In this document: piece after piece, positions 1-7,596 of the stretch
How the letters are laid out: each line of letters starts with the position of its first letter
Numbering within the stretch: position 1 is the first letter of the stretch
From: Psychrosphaera haliotis
Lineage (GTDB): Bacteria; Pseudomonadota; Gammaproteobacteria; Enterobacterales; Alteromonadaceae
Reading direction: 5' to 3'
Length of the DNA: 64,000 nucleotides
NCBI RefSeq assembly: GCF_039523615.1
Contig: NZ_BAAAFQ010000007.1
Span: forward strand, 310,001 to 374,000
Notes under the pieces: generated by a model
The model's database searches: none
What the model was told of the DNA's origin: nothing
What the model saw: only the letters and a program-made list of their open reading frames with translations
Position numbers and translations under genes: made by a program

Positions 1-33
1 ATTAAAAACTGCATATAAATGGGAGTAGTAACT

Positions 34-270
34 ATGATGAACGGTAGCGTTTCATCTGACGAAAATAAAATTTTAATGGCGTGGCTTAAAGTTAAACGTA
101 AAGAAAAAGGCCATACTATGCGAACGTTGTCTCAAATTATTGGGACCCCACACTCATTTGTGGGTAAAGTCGAAAATCAAGAACGCCGTTTAGACATCAT
201 AGAGTACGTGAGATATTGTCGAGCGCTTGATATTGATCCTTTGGAAGGTTTAAAAAAGATCGCTCAATAG
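34..270 (+). CDS. Small Cro/CI (XRE) family helix-turn-helix regulator
   Basis: Predicted 78-residue DNA-binding protein consisting of little more than one HTH domain. The segment from about residue 16 to 70 reads like an XRE fold: a first helix ending in KRKEKG, the HTH core around RTLSQIIGTPHSFVGKVENQ, and a closing helix with the DPLEGLK pattern seen in small regulators of this family. An ATG also lies at 19, but GGGAG at 21-25 falls 8 nt before the ATG at 34, so I take 34 as the start. It is followed by a rho-independent terminator that it shares with the convergent ampG gene. The upstream gene lies outside the window, so target and operon are unknown. Confidence 0.75.
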   Translation: MMNGSVSSDENKILMAWLKVKRKEKGHTMRTLSQIIGTPHSFVGKVENQERRLDIIEYVRYCRALDIDPLEGLKKIAQ

Positions 271-286
271 TATTTCAGACTTAAAC

Positions 287-316
287 GGCATGCTCATGCA
301 TGCCATTTTTGTTTTA
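287..316 (+). terminator. Rho-independent terminator after the XRE gene
   Basis: GGCATGC (287-293), loop TCAT, GCATGCC (298-304), then ATTTTTGTTTT. The 7-bp stem is perfect. The ampG stop codon lies inside the hairpin on the other strand. Confidence 0.75.
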
Positions 317-1631
317 TTAGAATAACGAGAGCAATGATCGTTGGCAAACCTAACAAAGCAGTAAGCGTAAAAAAGTTGGTGTAACCAATACTTTCAAGCC
401 ACACCCCTGAAAACCCTCCAATAGACTTTGGTAGTAACAGCATTGCTGAGCTTAGCCAAGCATACTGAGTTGCAGTAAATTCCTTGTTAGTTAATGAGCT
501 TAAAAAAGCTATTAATGCGGCCATAGCAATGCCAGCACTTAGATTATCAATAGATATAACCACGGTTAGTAGTTCCGTGCTGTGGGAAGACTGTGAAAGC
601 ACTACAAACAAAAGGTTTGTGACTGCTGATAATATTGCGCCAGCAAGAAGTATTGGCAAAATACCAAAGCGATTTATTAAACCACCGGCAAAAAAAGCGC
701 CGAGTAGGGTCATTATTACACCAAATACTTTAGAGATAGCCGCTATCTCTTGTTTTGTGTAACCCATATCGACGTAAAAAACATTGGCCATTACGCCCAT
801 TACAATGTCCGAAACTCTGTAGGTTGCAATTAGTACTATGAGTAATAAAGCGTGGGTGCGATAGCGCGATATTAAATCCAGTACAGGATCAATAAATGCT
901 ACTTTAAACTTTTCAATTGGGGTTTGCTTAACTGAGTTAGGAGAAGAAATAGTATTTGTTGGTGTGGGCTCTGGCGAAGTAAGCGTAATAAACATGGTGC
1001 TTGCCATTAAACCAGCCATTATGAAGTAGCTAGACTGCCAAGCGTTGAAGTCGTAGTTCTGAACCGATTCAAATAGGGCGGTAAAGTAAAGGACACCCGC
1101 TGTGGCCACGATCATTGCTAGTCGATAACCAATCATGTAAGCCGCTGCCATCGCAGCTTGTTGCTTATCATCGCCTGACTCGATTCTATAGGCATCAATG
1201 ACAATATCTTGGGTAGCAGAAGAAAACGCTACACATACTGCCGCAATGGCCATTACAAAAAGGTTATCCGCTGGGTTTGTTAGTGCCATTGCTGCAATGC
1301 TAAGAACTAAACAGCTTTGGCTCAGCAATAGCCAGCTTTTCCGACGCCCTAAAAGTTTATGCAGAATTGGTAGTTTAAATTTATCTACGGCTGGTGCCCA
1401 AATCCATTTTATTGCATAGGCCAGCGTTATCCAGCTAAAGAAGCCTATTGCACTTCGTTCGGCACCTGCTTCTCGCAACCAAAATGACAGTGAAGAAAAT
1501 ACCAACATAATCGGTAGACCAGCCGCAAAGCCAAAAGCAAATAGGCGAATGACATTGAGCTCAAAGTAAATTTTAAATGAAGTCAGTAAATTTAATAGAG
1601 TTTGGGAATATGTTGAAAGTGCGGTGCTCAA
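294..1631 (-). CDS. ampG: Muropeptide permease AmpG (MFS)
   Basis: Inner-membrane MFS carrier that brings GlcNAc-1,6-anhydroMurNAc peptides from the periplasm into the cytoplasm for cell-wall recycling. At 445 residues it shows about 12 hydrophobic segments. Family signatures visible are the N-terminal FGFAAGLPIMLVFSSLSFWL, the LGRRKSW loop and TQDIVIDAYRIE with a following IGYRLAM. The only standard start before the first membrane segment is TTG at 1631; there is no ATG among the first 41 codons and no clear Shine-Dalgarno. That TTG abuts the T-tract of the terminator of the upstream gene, so the true start or leader is uncertain. In E. coli ampG pairs with yajG; here yajG is two genes upstream on the same strand. 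AmpD and AmpE of the same pathway lie at 25-27 kb. Confidence 0.9.
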   Translation of the reverse strand: MSTALSTYSQTLLNLLTSFKIYFELNVIRLFAFGFAAGLPIMLVFSSLSFWLREAGAERSAIGFFSWITLAYAIKWIWAPAVDKFKLPILHKLLGRRKSWLLLSQSCLVLSIAAMALTNPADNLFVMAIAAVCVAFSSATQDIVIDAYRIESGDDKQQAAMAAAYMIGYRLAMIVATAGVLYFTALFESVQNYDFNAWQSSYFIMAGLMASTMFITLTSPEPTPTNTISSPNSVKQTPIEKFKVAFIDPVLDLISRYRTHALLLIVLIATYRVSDIVMGVMANVFYVDMGYTKQEIAAISKVFGVIMTLLGAFFAGGLINRFGILPILLAGAILSAVTNLLFVVLSQSSHSTELLTVVISIDNLSAGIAMAALIAFLSSLTNKEFTATQYAWLSSAMLLLPKSIGGFSGVWLESIGYTNFFTLTALLGLPTIIALVILIKQKWHA

Positions 1632-1633
1632 AA

Positions 1634-1670
1634 TAAAAATCGGCCTAAAAGTAAAACTAATAGGCCGATT
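1634..1670 (-). terminator. Rho-independent terminator between the unknown gene and ampG
   Basis: On the minus strand AATCGGCCTA and TAGGCCGATT form a perfect 10-bp stem, followed by TTTTTATTTT that runs into the ampG start codon. Confidence 0.75.
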
Positions 1671-1699
1671 GTTGTCAAGATTTTACCGAATATCAAGTG

Positions 1700-2038
1700 T
1701 TAAGGTCGAATGCCTGAACAAAAGTCAGGAAATCGACCATACCCTTGCAGGTAACTAATGCAGGAAACCATTTCATTTTTTAACTTTTCACTCGTCTGAA
1801 TTTCAGATGAGCTCCAAAATGAAATCTGATGCAACAAATACCAAAATGCACTTTCCAACGGTGTTAGGCATGCTTCTTTAGCGTTAATTTGTGACCATTC
1901 CTCTATAGTATCCCAACAATATAGATCAACTTCTGAATCTTGAATCTCTCCATCCAATAATGCATTAGCGTAGTAGCTTAGCTGATCCGTTTTGTTGTGG
2001 ATAAATCGCTGTGTTTTTACCACTTTATTCACCCCCAT
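1700..2038 (-). CDS. Conserved-looking protein of unknown function, 112 aa
   Basis: I do not recognise this family. The protein is soluble, without signal peptide or membrane segment, and rich in Trp/Tyr/Ser with a mildly acidic character. Its middle carries the aromatic stretch ESAFWYLLHQISFWSS and the C-terminus reads YLQGYGRFPDFCSG. The ATG at 2038 has a poor ribosome site; GGGGG just inside the ORF could instead serve a GTG a few codons later. The gene lies 80 nt behind the cyclophilin gene on the same strand and ends in a strong hairpin terminator before ampG, so it may be the last gene of the rlmG-yajG-ppi transcript. That the frame is open, strand-consistent and followed by its own terminator supports a real gene. 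Confidence 0.55.
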   Translation of the reverse strand: MGVNKVVKTQRFIHNKTDQLSYYANALLDGEIQDSEVDLYCWDTIEEWSQINAKEACLTPLESAFWYLLHQISFWSSSEIQTSEKLKNEMVSCISYLQGYGRFPDFCSGIRP

Positions 2039-2118
2039 TTGTTATTTGTATTAGTAAAGGGTACGGATTAACGATACTGCCTTTTTCGTTAAACCGGCTT
2101 TAGTATAGACACAAAAAC

Positions 2119-2754
2119 CTATTCGGACAAAATTTGAACGGAAATTATTTTTATTTCTTTTTTAGGATAGTTAGGCCAGCCAAGCTCTTCGGAGTATTCA
2201 CTGCCAATTTCTATCGCTTTTTCCAGCACTTCGTAACCTTCAACTACTTCGCCAAAAACGGTGTAACCCCATTTTTTTCCAGGATTTAAACTGTCGTTAT
2301 CAGCTAAGTTGAAAAAGAATTGGCTGGTTGCCGAATGTGGCTCATATTGCCGAGCCATAGAAATAGTGAACTGTTTGTTTTTTAATCCACTGCCCGACTC
2401 ATTGATAATTTCCTTGAACTCTTTGATTTGAGAAACATCATCCATTTCTTTTTTATAACCACCACCTTGAAGCACAAACTCAGGCTCTAAACGGTGGAAA
2501 ATAGTACTGTCGTATCGCTTGGCAACAACATAACTTAAAAAGTTATCTACGGTAATTTGAGTTTTACTTCTATCAAGCTCAATGATTATTGAGCCGATGC
2601 TCGTTTCCATCTTTACTTTAGGAAAGAGATTATCAGGTTGTATGTATTCACCTCTTGGTACCTCACTTGAGTGAGATAAAGGAGATTGAACTGCAACTAG
2701 CAATAACGAACAGCACAGCAGAGCGTTAAACAGTGTGTTTAAACCTTTTTTCAT
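2119..2754 (-). CDS. Exported cyclophilin-type peptidyl-prolyl cis-trans isomerase
   Basis: Catalyses cis-trans isomerisation of prolyl bonds, probably in the periplasm. The first 27 or so residues form a signal peptide (MKKG, hydrophobic core, then SHSSE). The cyclophilin domain runs from about residue 47 to 208: IGSIIIELDRSKTQITVDNF, the catalytic Arg in FHRLEPEFVLQGGGY, the SQFFFNLADN segment, and FGEVVEGYEVLEKA. The length (211) fits PpiA-like bacterial cyclophilins with a leader. It lies 17 nt behind yajG on the same strand, and the close spacing implies cotranscription. Confidence 0.9.
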   Translation of the reverse strand: MKKGLNTLFNALLCCSLLLVAVQSPLSHSSEVPRGEYIQPDNLFPKVKMETSIGSIIIELDRSKTQITVDNFLSYVVAKRYDSTIFHRLEPEFVLQGGGYKKEMDDVSQIKEFKEIINESGSGLKNKQFTISMARQYEPHSATSQFFFNLADNDSLNPGKKWGYTVFGEVVEGYEVLEKAIEIGSEYSEELGWPNYPKKEIKIISVQILSE

Positions 2755-2771
2755 TCAGCGAAACTCCTTGT

Positions 2772-3308
2772 TTAGCGGCTCAACGCTTTTTGAAACTCTT
2801 CATCTTGAAGCGTGCGTTCTAATAATGTGCTCAACATAAGGTTCATATTTTTAGTAACGTCTTCTTGGCTAAATTTCATTGGTCCGTCTTGGTTAATACC
2901 CGTTTGATAACTCTTTTTCCATGTGCGGTTTGCTGACTCTAACGTCACGGTCCACTCAAGTACGGCTTCTGACTCAAAAGACATGGCGTACTGTTTTATG
3001 TAGCTTGTAGCCGTCGTAATATCAAAGTTTAAGTTGTTTCGACCATTTGAACTTGTTTTTAAGGTGTTTTTTAGCCAAGGTGAAACTAGTTTCGTAATAT
3101 TAGCCACTTCCATGAATTCGCTACTATTCACCATTGCCATGGCCTGTTGTGCGCGTGAATCGCTTACCGTGATGTTTTTGACACTCATTAGTAGTTTTGG
3201 AGACATGGCGATTGGCGCTAATTTTACCGCCTGTTCAAATTGATTTGCACAGCCGCCTAGTATTAACGTTAATAATGCTGCAGAGACTATATTTATTAGT
3301 TTTTTCAT
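2772..3308 (-). CDS. YajG-family outer-membrane lipoprotein
   Basis: Predicted lipoprotein of 178 residues. The signal peptide ends in a lipobox LGGC with the acylated Cys at residue 19; the residue after it is Ala, compatible with sorting to the outer membrane. The mature part shows the YajG layout: an early LAPIAMSPK segment, beta strand ITVSDSR, and a C-terminal domain with VLEWTVTLESANRTWKKSYQ. Function in E. coli is not well established. The gene is 9 nt downstream of rlmG and 17 nt upstream of the cyclophilin gene. The E. coli yajG-ampG pairing is loosely kept here, with two genes between. Family call is by pattern and genome context. Confidence 0.75.
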   Translation of the reverse strand: MKKLINIVSAALLTLILGGCANQFEQAVKLAPIAMSPKLLMSVKNITVSDSRAQQAMAMVNSSEFMEVANITKLVSPWLKNTLKTSSNGRNNLNFDITTATSYIKQYAMSFESEAVLEWTVTLESANRTWKKSYQTGINQDGPMKFSQEDVTKNMNLMLSTLLERTLQDEEFQKALSR

Positions 3309-3317
3309 TGTTCTACC

Positions 3318-4532
3318 TTATCCTTTATTTACGTTTTTTTGTTGGCACATATATATAACAAATTTCGAGTTACTCGATAATACAGTAAAGCCACCAAATG
3401 TATCTTTTAACATCTTCTGGTAGGCGAGGTGTTTATTCGCAACAAGCAACATTACGCCGTTACTTTTTAATACCATGGCAGACTGCTTTATCATTTGCTC
3501 AGTTATATGAGTTGTGATGGTATTTTGCTGGTGAAATGGCGGGTTGCACAATATCAAATCCGCCGAATTATCAGGTTGTTGCGATAAGCAGTCATCTTGA
3601 CTGAAATTACATACATTTATCAACTCATTGGCATTGATTTCGACATTTTGTTGTACTGAATTTATTGCCATATGTGACTCATCAGCGAAGATCATTTTAA
3701 AATTTAGATTTTGTGGTGATGCTTCGTCTGCGATTAATTCTTTAATGCGTTCTTTATTTTGTTGCAGATAACACAAACCTAATAATCCGTTGCCACAACC
3801 TAAATCAATGACAGTGAAGTTATTATCCTGCTTTGTTAACAAAGGTAAGTGATCCGCTAAAAAGCGGCCACCAATATCAATTTGGTCTTTGCTAAAAACG
3901 TTGGCATGTGAAAGCAATACTAAATTTTGTTCTGGCCATTTGGCCTCAAACTTAGGTTTCAGTAGATTGGCATCGTCGACTAATTTTTTATGCTGTTTTT
4001 TCGCAAAGATCAACCGACTCTTTTTCCTAGCTAGGCTGCTAGAAACATCATCAAAGTAACGCTCAAATAGCTTCATAACGGAAGTGGTTACAAGCGTTGT
4101 TTTACCGGTCGCAACAATGTCACAGTTTCCTTGGTATTGATTTATAGCCTGTAATTGGTGTTCTAGGTAAGCTAAGTTTTTAGTTAATTTAACAACAACA
4201 ATAGAGGCTGCGGTTGGTTTTTCCAAGGAGTTGTAAACAGTAGGCGAAACTTTTGAATTGTGTTCATGGTTGTATTCAATTGCCATTTTACTAACGTAAG
4301 AATCTACCACACAGCCTAACGGAAAGTTATTTAAGGCTAGCGAAATTGCACCAAATAAGTCGTCGTAAACTAAAATGTCAGGCAGAGGTAGAGTGTGCTG
4401 GTAGGTGTCGAGAACATGTTGCACCACTAAGTCATCAGAACTGTCCCAGGCTTGTAAGGACTTGTCATGCTGATTAGGTGGATAACGATGTAACTCAAAT
4501 TGAGTATTGGCAACTGTCCAGCTTGTATTCAT
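3318..4532 (-). CDS. rlmG: 23S rRNA guanine-N2-methyltransferase RlmG
   Basis: SAM-dependent enzyme that methylates a guanine in 23S rRNA (G1835 in E. coli). With the start at 4532 it has 404 residues. The N-terminal half is the RsmC/RlmG-type pseudo-methyltransferase domain; the C-terminal half holds the active Rossmann domain with the SAM motif VIDLGCGNGLLGL and the catalytic NPPF tetrad in ADLILCNPPFHQQ. An upstream ATG at 4652 is open but would run through the start of the divergent alkB-like gene, and homologues start near MNTSW, so 4532 is preferred; AAAGAGCGAG stands just before it. It begins a minus-strand run rlmG-yajG-ppi. Confidence 0.88.
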   Translation of the reverse strand: MNTSWTVANTQFELHRYPPNQHDKSLQAWDSSDDLVVQHVLDTYQHTLPLPDILVYDDLFGAISLALNNFPLGCVVDSYVSKMAIEYNHEHNSKVSPTVYNSLEKPTAASIVVVKLTKNLAYLEHQLQAINQYQGNCDIVATGKTTLVTTSVMKLFERYFDDVSSSLARKKSRLIFAKKQHKKLVDDANLLKPKFEAKWPEQNLVLLSHANVFSKDQIDIGGRFLADHLPLLTKQDNNFTVIDLGCGNGLLGLCYLQQNKERIKELIADEASPQNLNFKMIFADESHMAINSVQQNVEINANELINVCNFSQDDCLSQQPDNSADLILCNPPFHQQNTITTHITEQMIKQSAMVLKSNGVMLLVANKHLAYQKMLKDTFGGFTVLSSNSKFVIYMCQQKNVNKG

Positions 4533-4593
4533 AGCTCGCTCTTTGGTAAATTTGTTAATGGGTATTGTCCCACTGCTGGGGAGAGATGTAAAT

Positions 4594-5223
4594 TTGCAAA
4601 CAGACTTATTCAACGAATTAAATGATATAGATGTTAAAAGTGAACATGGCATACCAGAATTAGTAAAACCTTGGTTGGAGTATGTTCCAGACTTTTTGTC
4701 TTTTATCGACGCTACTGAGCTTTACCAGCAACTTGAGCAACAATTGGATTGGCAACAACCTGAAATTGTTGTGTTTTCTAAGCGACATCCTATTCCTCGG
4801 CTACAGTGTTGGCAATCCGATGAAGGAGTAAAGTATCAGTATAGTGGAAAAGCCTTAAATCAAAATGCTTGGCACCCTCTACTAGAAAGAGTCAGAGATA
4901 ACATTCATGCGCAGCAAGGTGTGTACTTTAACTCTGTATTGGTAAACTTTTATCGAAGTGGCGAAGATAAAATGGGTTGGCATTCAGACGATGAACCTGA
5001 GTTAGGACCAAACCCTATCGTAGCAAGTTTATCTTTAGGTGCTTCACGGACAATGCACTTTAAAGATAAAAAGACGAATCAAACTGCGGCGGTTGAGCTA
5101 TCAAATGGTGCACTATTGATGATGAAAGCCGGCATGCAACGTGCGTTCAAACATCAGGTTCCGTCTAGGAAAAAGGTACGGGAAGGCAGGATTAGCCTGA
5201 CATTTCGTTACATTCATAGATAG
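4594..5223 (+). CDS. AlkB-like 2-oxoglutarate/Fe(II) alkylated-DNA repair dioxygenase
   Basis: Oxidative demethylase for alkylated bases, of the ALKBH2/3-like bacterial type. Iron ligands are visible as H130 and D132 (GWHSDDEPELG) and H187 (FKHQVP); the 2-oxoglutarate-binding arginine is R205 in SLTFR. Numbering uses a TTG start at 4594, which follows GGGGAGAG (4578-4585) with 8 nt spacing and gives a family-like N-terminus MQTDLFNE. ATGs at 4558 and 4507 are also in frame, but they have no ribosome site, and 4507 would overlap rlmG. The gene is divergent from rlmG, with bolA 60 nt downstream. No SOS or Ada-type operator was recognised. Confidence 0.88.
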   Translation: MQTDLFNELNDIDVKSEHGIPELVKPWLEYVPDFLSFIDATELYQQLEQQLDWQQPEIVVFSKRHPIPRLQCWQSDEGVKYQYSGKALNQNAWHPLLERVRDNIHAQQGVYFNSVLVNFYRSGEDKMGWHSDDEPELGPNPIVASLSLGASRTMHFKDKKTNQTAAVELSNGALLMMKAGMQRAFKHQVPSRKKVREGRISLTFRYIHR

Positions 5224-5283
5224 ACTCAAAGCCAAACTTTTGTTTTACTCTTTATTGAGCTGTTTATCAAAGGAATAAAAATA

Positions 5284-5613
5284 ATGACGTCAGGTGTAAT
5301 TGAACTAAAGATAATTGAAAAATTAACCAATACTTTTTTACCAGATATATTAGATGTGGTGAATGAAAGCAGTCAACACAATGTTCCAGAGGGTAGCGAA
5401 TCGCATTTTAAAGTTGTTGTTATTTCCAAGACTTTTAAAGATCAAAAGTTAATCCAACGCCATAGAGCTATTAATAGTTGTTTAGCCGATGAGCTAAAAA
5501 ATGACATTCATGCACTGGCCATCCATACTTTTACACCTAAAGAGTGGCGAGAAACAACAGATGTACCACTATCACCAAAGTGTCTAGGTGGGAGTAAATT
5601 CGACCGCGCTTAA
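5284..5613 (+). CDS. bolA: BolA family protein
   Basis: A 109-residue BolA/IbaG-fold protein, a class that works with monothiol glutaredoxins in iron-sulfur handling and acts as a stress-linked regulator. The core runs from the EKLTNTFLPDILDVVNES helix to HFKVVVISKTFKDQKLIQRH and the conserved RHRAINSCLADEL helix, with HALAIHTFTPKEW closing the domain. The His in the VNESSQHN region and the IQRH segment match classic BolA rather than IbaG. The C-terminal tail after TPKEW is short and poorly conserved. It is downstream of the AlkB-like gene and 55 nt upstream of the TRAP genes; in vibrios bolA also lies near the nqr operon. Confidence 0.9.
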   Translation: MTSGVIELKIIEKLTNTFLPDILDVVNESSQHNVPEGSESHFKVVVISKTFKDQKLIQRHRAINSCLADELKNDIHALAIHTFTPKEWRETTDVPLSPKCLGGSKFDRA

Positions 5614-5668
5614 CCAAATATAATTCTATAAAAGCACTTTACCAATAATAAAAATAAGAGGTAAGTTT

Positions 5669-6208
5669 GTGGTATTTATTGAAAAACTATCTGAGCAAGT
5701 AGGTAAAGCCGTAAGTTGGTTAACATTGCTAATGGTTATTTTAATGACGTTAGTTGTGACACTTAGGTATGGCTTTAACCTTGGCTGGATAGCGCTACAA
5801 GAAAGTATTATATATCTTCATGCCGTAACGTTAATGTTAGGAATGTCTTACGTACTCAAACACGATAAACATGTTCGAGTAGACATTTTTTACAATAGAT
5901 TTACGCCCCAAAAACAAGCTGTAGTAAACCTCGTTGGACATTTATTACTGCTCATTCCTACCTGCTTATTCATTATTTATATTAGTTTTGATTACGTTGC
6001 GCAGTCTTGGCAATTTATGGAAGGGTCGCAAGAAGCGGGTGGCGTGCCTTTTGTGTACTTATTAAAAACGTTGATCATCGCAATGCCAATTTTATTGGTC
6101 ACTCAAGCAATTTCAGACAGTGTTGTTAGCGTCAAAAAAATCAGGGCTAATGAACAATCTCAAGATGTGAACAAACAACCTCAAAATATTAACAACGGAG
6201 CTAATTAA
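5669..6208 (+). CDS. TRAP transporter small membrane subunit (DctQ)
   Basis: Four-helix inner-membrane subunit of a tripartite ATP-independent periplasmic transporter, which uses an ion gradient, usually Na+, to import organic acids. Hydrophobic segments lie near residues 14-33, 46-64, 88-112 and 130-150. The DctQ motif is seen in FNLGWIALQESIIYLHAVTLMLG followed by DKHVRVDIFY. It starts with GTG at 5669, preceded by AAGAGGT at 6 nt spacing. The stop is 1 nt from the next start, so translation with the large subunit is likely coupled. The N-rich, Q-rich C-terminal tail (about 20 residues) looks like a flexible end. Confidence 0.92.
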   Translation: MVFIEKLSEQVGKAVSWLTLLMVILMTLVVTLRYGFNLGWIALQESIIYLHAVTLMLGMSYVLKHDKHVRVDIFYNRFTPQKQAVVNLVGHLLLLIPTCLFIIYISFDYVAQSWQFMEGSQEAGGVPFVYLLKTLIIAMPILLVTQAISDSVVSVKKIRANEQSQDVNKQPQNINNGAN

Positions 6209-6209
6209 T

Positions 6210-7574
6210 ATGGAATGGATGGCCATTTTGATGTTTGTCACCATTTGTTTGGTATTGCTATTGGGTTACCCAGTTGCATTTAGCTTAGCGGGCACCGCTC
6301 TTATTTTTGCCGGTATAGGCTCTTTAATGGGAGGTTTTGATACTTCACTTTTAATGGCATTGCCAAGTCGTATATATGGTGTGATGACCAATCAAACTTT
6401 ATTAGCAGTTCCGCTATTTGTTTTTATGGGGGTCATGTTAGAAAAGTCAAAAATAGCTGAAGACTTATTAACGAGCATGACTCAAGTGTTCGGGCGTTTG
6501 CCAGCAGGTTTAGGAATAGCCGTCACTTTAGTTGGGGCTCTAATGGCGGCTAGTACCGGCATTGTTGGAGCAACTGTTGTTACTATGGGTTTATTGGCAC
6601 TGCCGTCCATGCAAAAAAATGGTTATAACGAGAGCTATTCAACCGGCGTAATTGCGGCAACAGGTACGTTAGGTCAAATTATTCCGCCTTCAATTGCCTT
6701 AGTTTTGTTAGGTGACGTGTTATCAAGTGCGTATCAGCAGTCTCAATTATCTCAGGGGATTTTTTCTCCAGAAACGATTTCTGTAGGGGACTTGTTTGCA
6801 GGAGCTCTAATACCTGGGCTTATTTTAGTAGCCATGTATTTGCTTTATTCATTAATGGTAGGGCTGTTTAAACCTGAGTGGACACCGCCAGCGGACAAAA
6901 CGAACCAATTGAGTATTGGAGCCCTGATATCCAGTTTAGTACCGCCTCTTGCCTTAATGGTGATTGTTTTAGGATCCATTCTGTTTGGAATCGCAACACC
7001 AACCGAAGCCGCTGGAATAGGCGCTTTTGGTGCCATCATTATTGCTATTCAGAAGAAACAGTTAAACCTAAGTACGCTCAAAACTGTGATGGAATCAACA
7101 TTAACCGTTACGTCTATGGTGTTCTTAATTTTAATTGGCGCGTCAATATTCTCATTGGTGTTCAGAGGATTTGGTGGTGAAGAGCTAGTTCATTCACTGT
7201 TTACTGATATGCCAGGTGGAAAGGTCGGGGCAATTCTAACCGTCATGTTAGTTATTTTTGTTCTTGGTTTTATTTTAGACTTTATCGAAATTACATTTGT
7301 GGTCGTACCTTTAGTGGCGCCTGTTTTGTTTATGATGGGCGTAGACCCTATTTGGTTAGGCATAATGATAGCGATAAATCTGCAAACCTCGTTTTTAACA
7401 CCTCCATTTGGTTTTGCTTTGTTTTATTTGCGAGGCGTGACGCCAAAGTCCATACCAACAAATAAGATATATAAAGGGGTTATCCCATTTATTCTCATGC
7501 AACTATTACTGCTGGTGATATTAGTCATTTGGCCGGAGCTCGCCACTATGCTGCCTGAGTATATTTACGGTTAA
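6210..7574 (+). CDS. TRAP transporter large permease subunit (DctM)
   Basis: The transport-catalysing membrane subunit, 454 residues with about 12 hydrophobic segments. DctM signatures include the opening WMAILMFVTICLVLLLGYPV, the ASTGIVGATVVTMGLLALP segment, GTLGQIIPPSIALVLLGDV, and the C-terminal half-repeat ATPTEAAGIGAFGAI and PPFGFALFYLRGV. The two related halves correspond to the two scaffold/transport repeats known for this superfamily. Directly downstream of dctQ and 22 nt before the binding-protein gene, so the three form one operon. Confidence 0.95.
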   Translation: MEWMAILMFVTICLVLLLGYPVAFSLAGTALIFAGIGSLMGGFDTSLLMALPSRIYGVMTNQTLLAVPLFVFMGVMLEKSKIAEDLLTSMTQVFGRLPAGLGIAVTLVGALMAASTGIVGATVVTMGLLALPSMQKNGYNESYSTGVIAATGTLGQIIPPSIALVLLGDVLSSAYQQSQLSQGIFSPETISVGDLFAGALIPGLILVAMYLLYSLMVGLFKPEWTPPADKTNQLSIGALISSLVPPLALMVIVLGSILFGIATPTEAAGIGAFGAIIIAIQKKQLNLSTLKTVMESTLTVTSMVFLILIGASIFSLVFRGFGGEELVHSLFTDMPGGKVGAILTVMLVIFVLGFILDFIEITFVVVPLVAPVLFMMGVDPIWLGIMIAINLQTSFLTPPFGFALFYLRGVTPKSIPTNKIYKGVIPFILMQLLLLVILVIWPELATMLPEYIYG

Positions 7575-7596
7575 GATACTTTTAAAAGGAATGTTA

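Noticed and set aside
4507..4652. Long overlapping starts for rlmG (4652) and the AlkB-like gene (4507)
   Set aside because: They would overlap head to head by more than 140 bp; internal starts at 4532 and 4594 have better family fit or ribosome sites.
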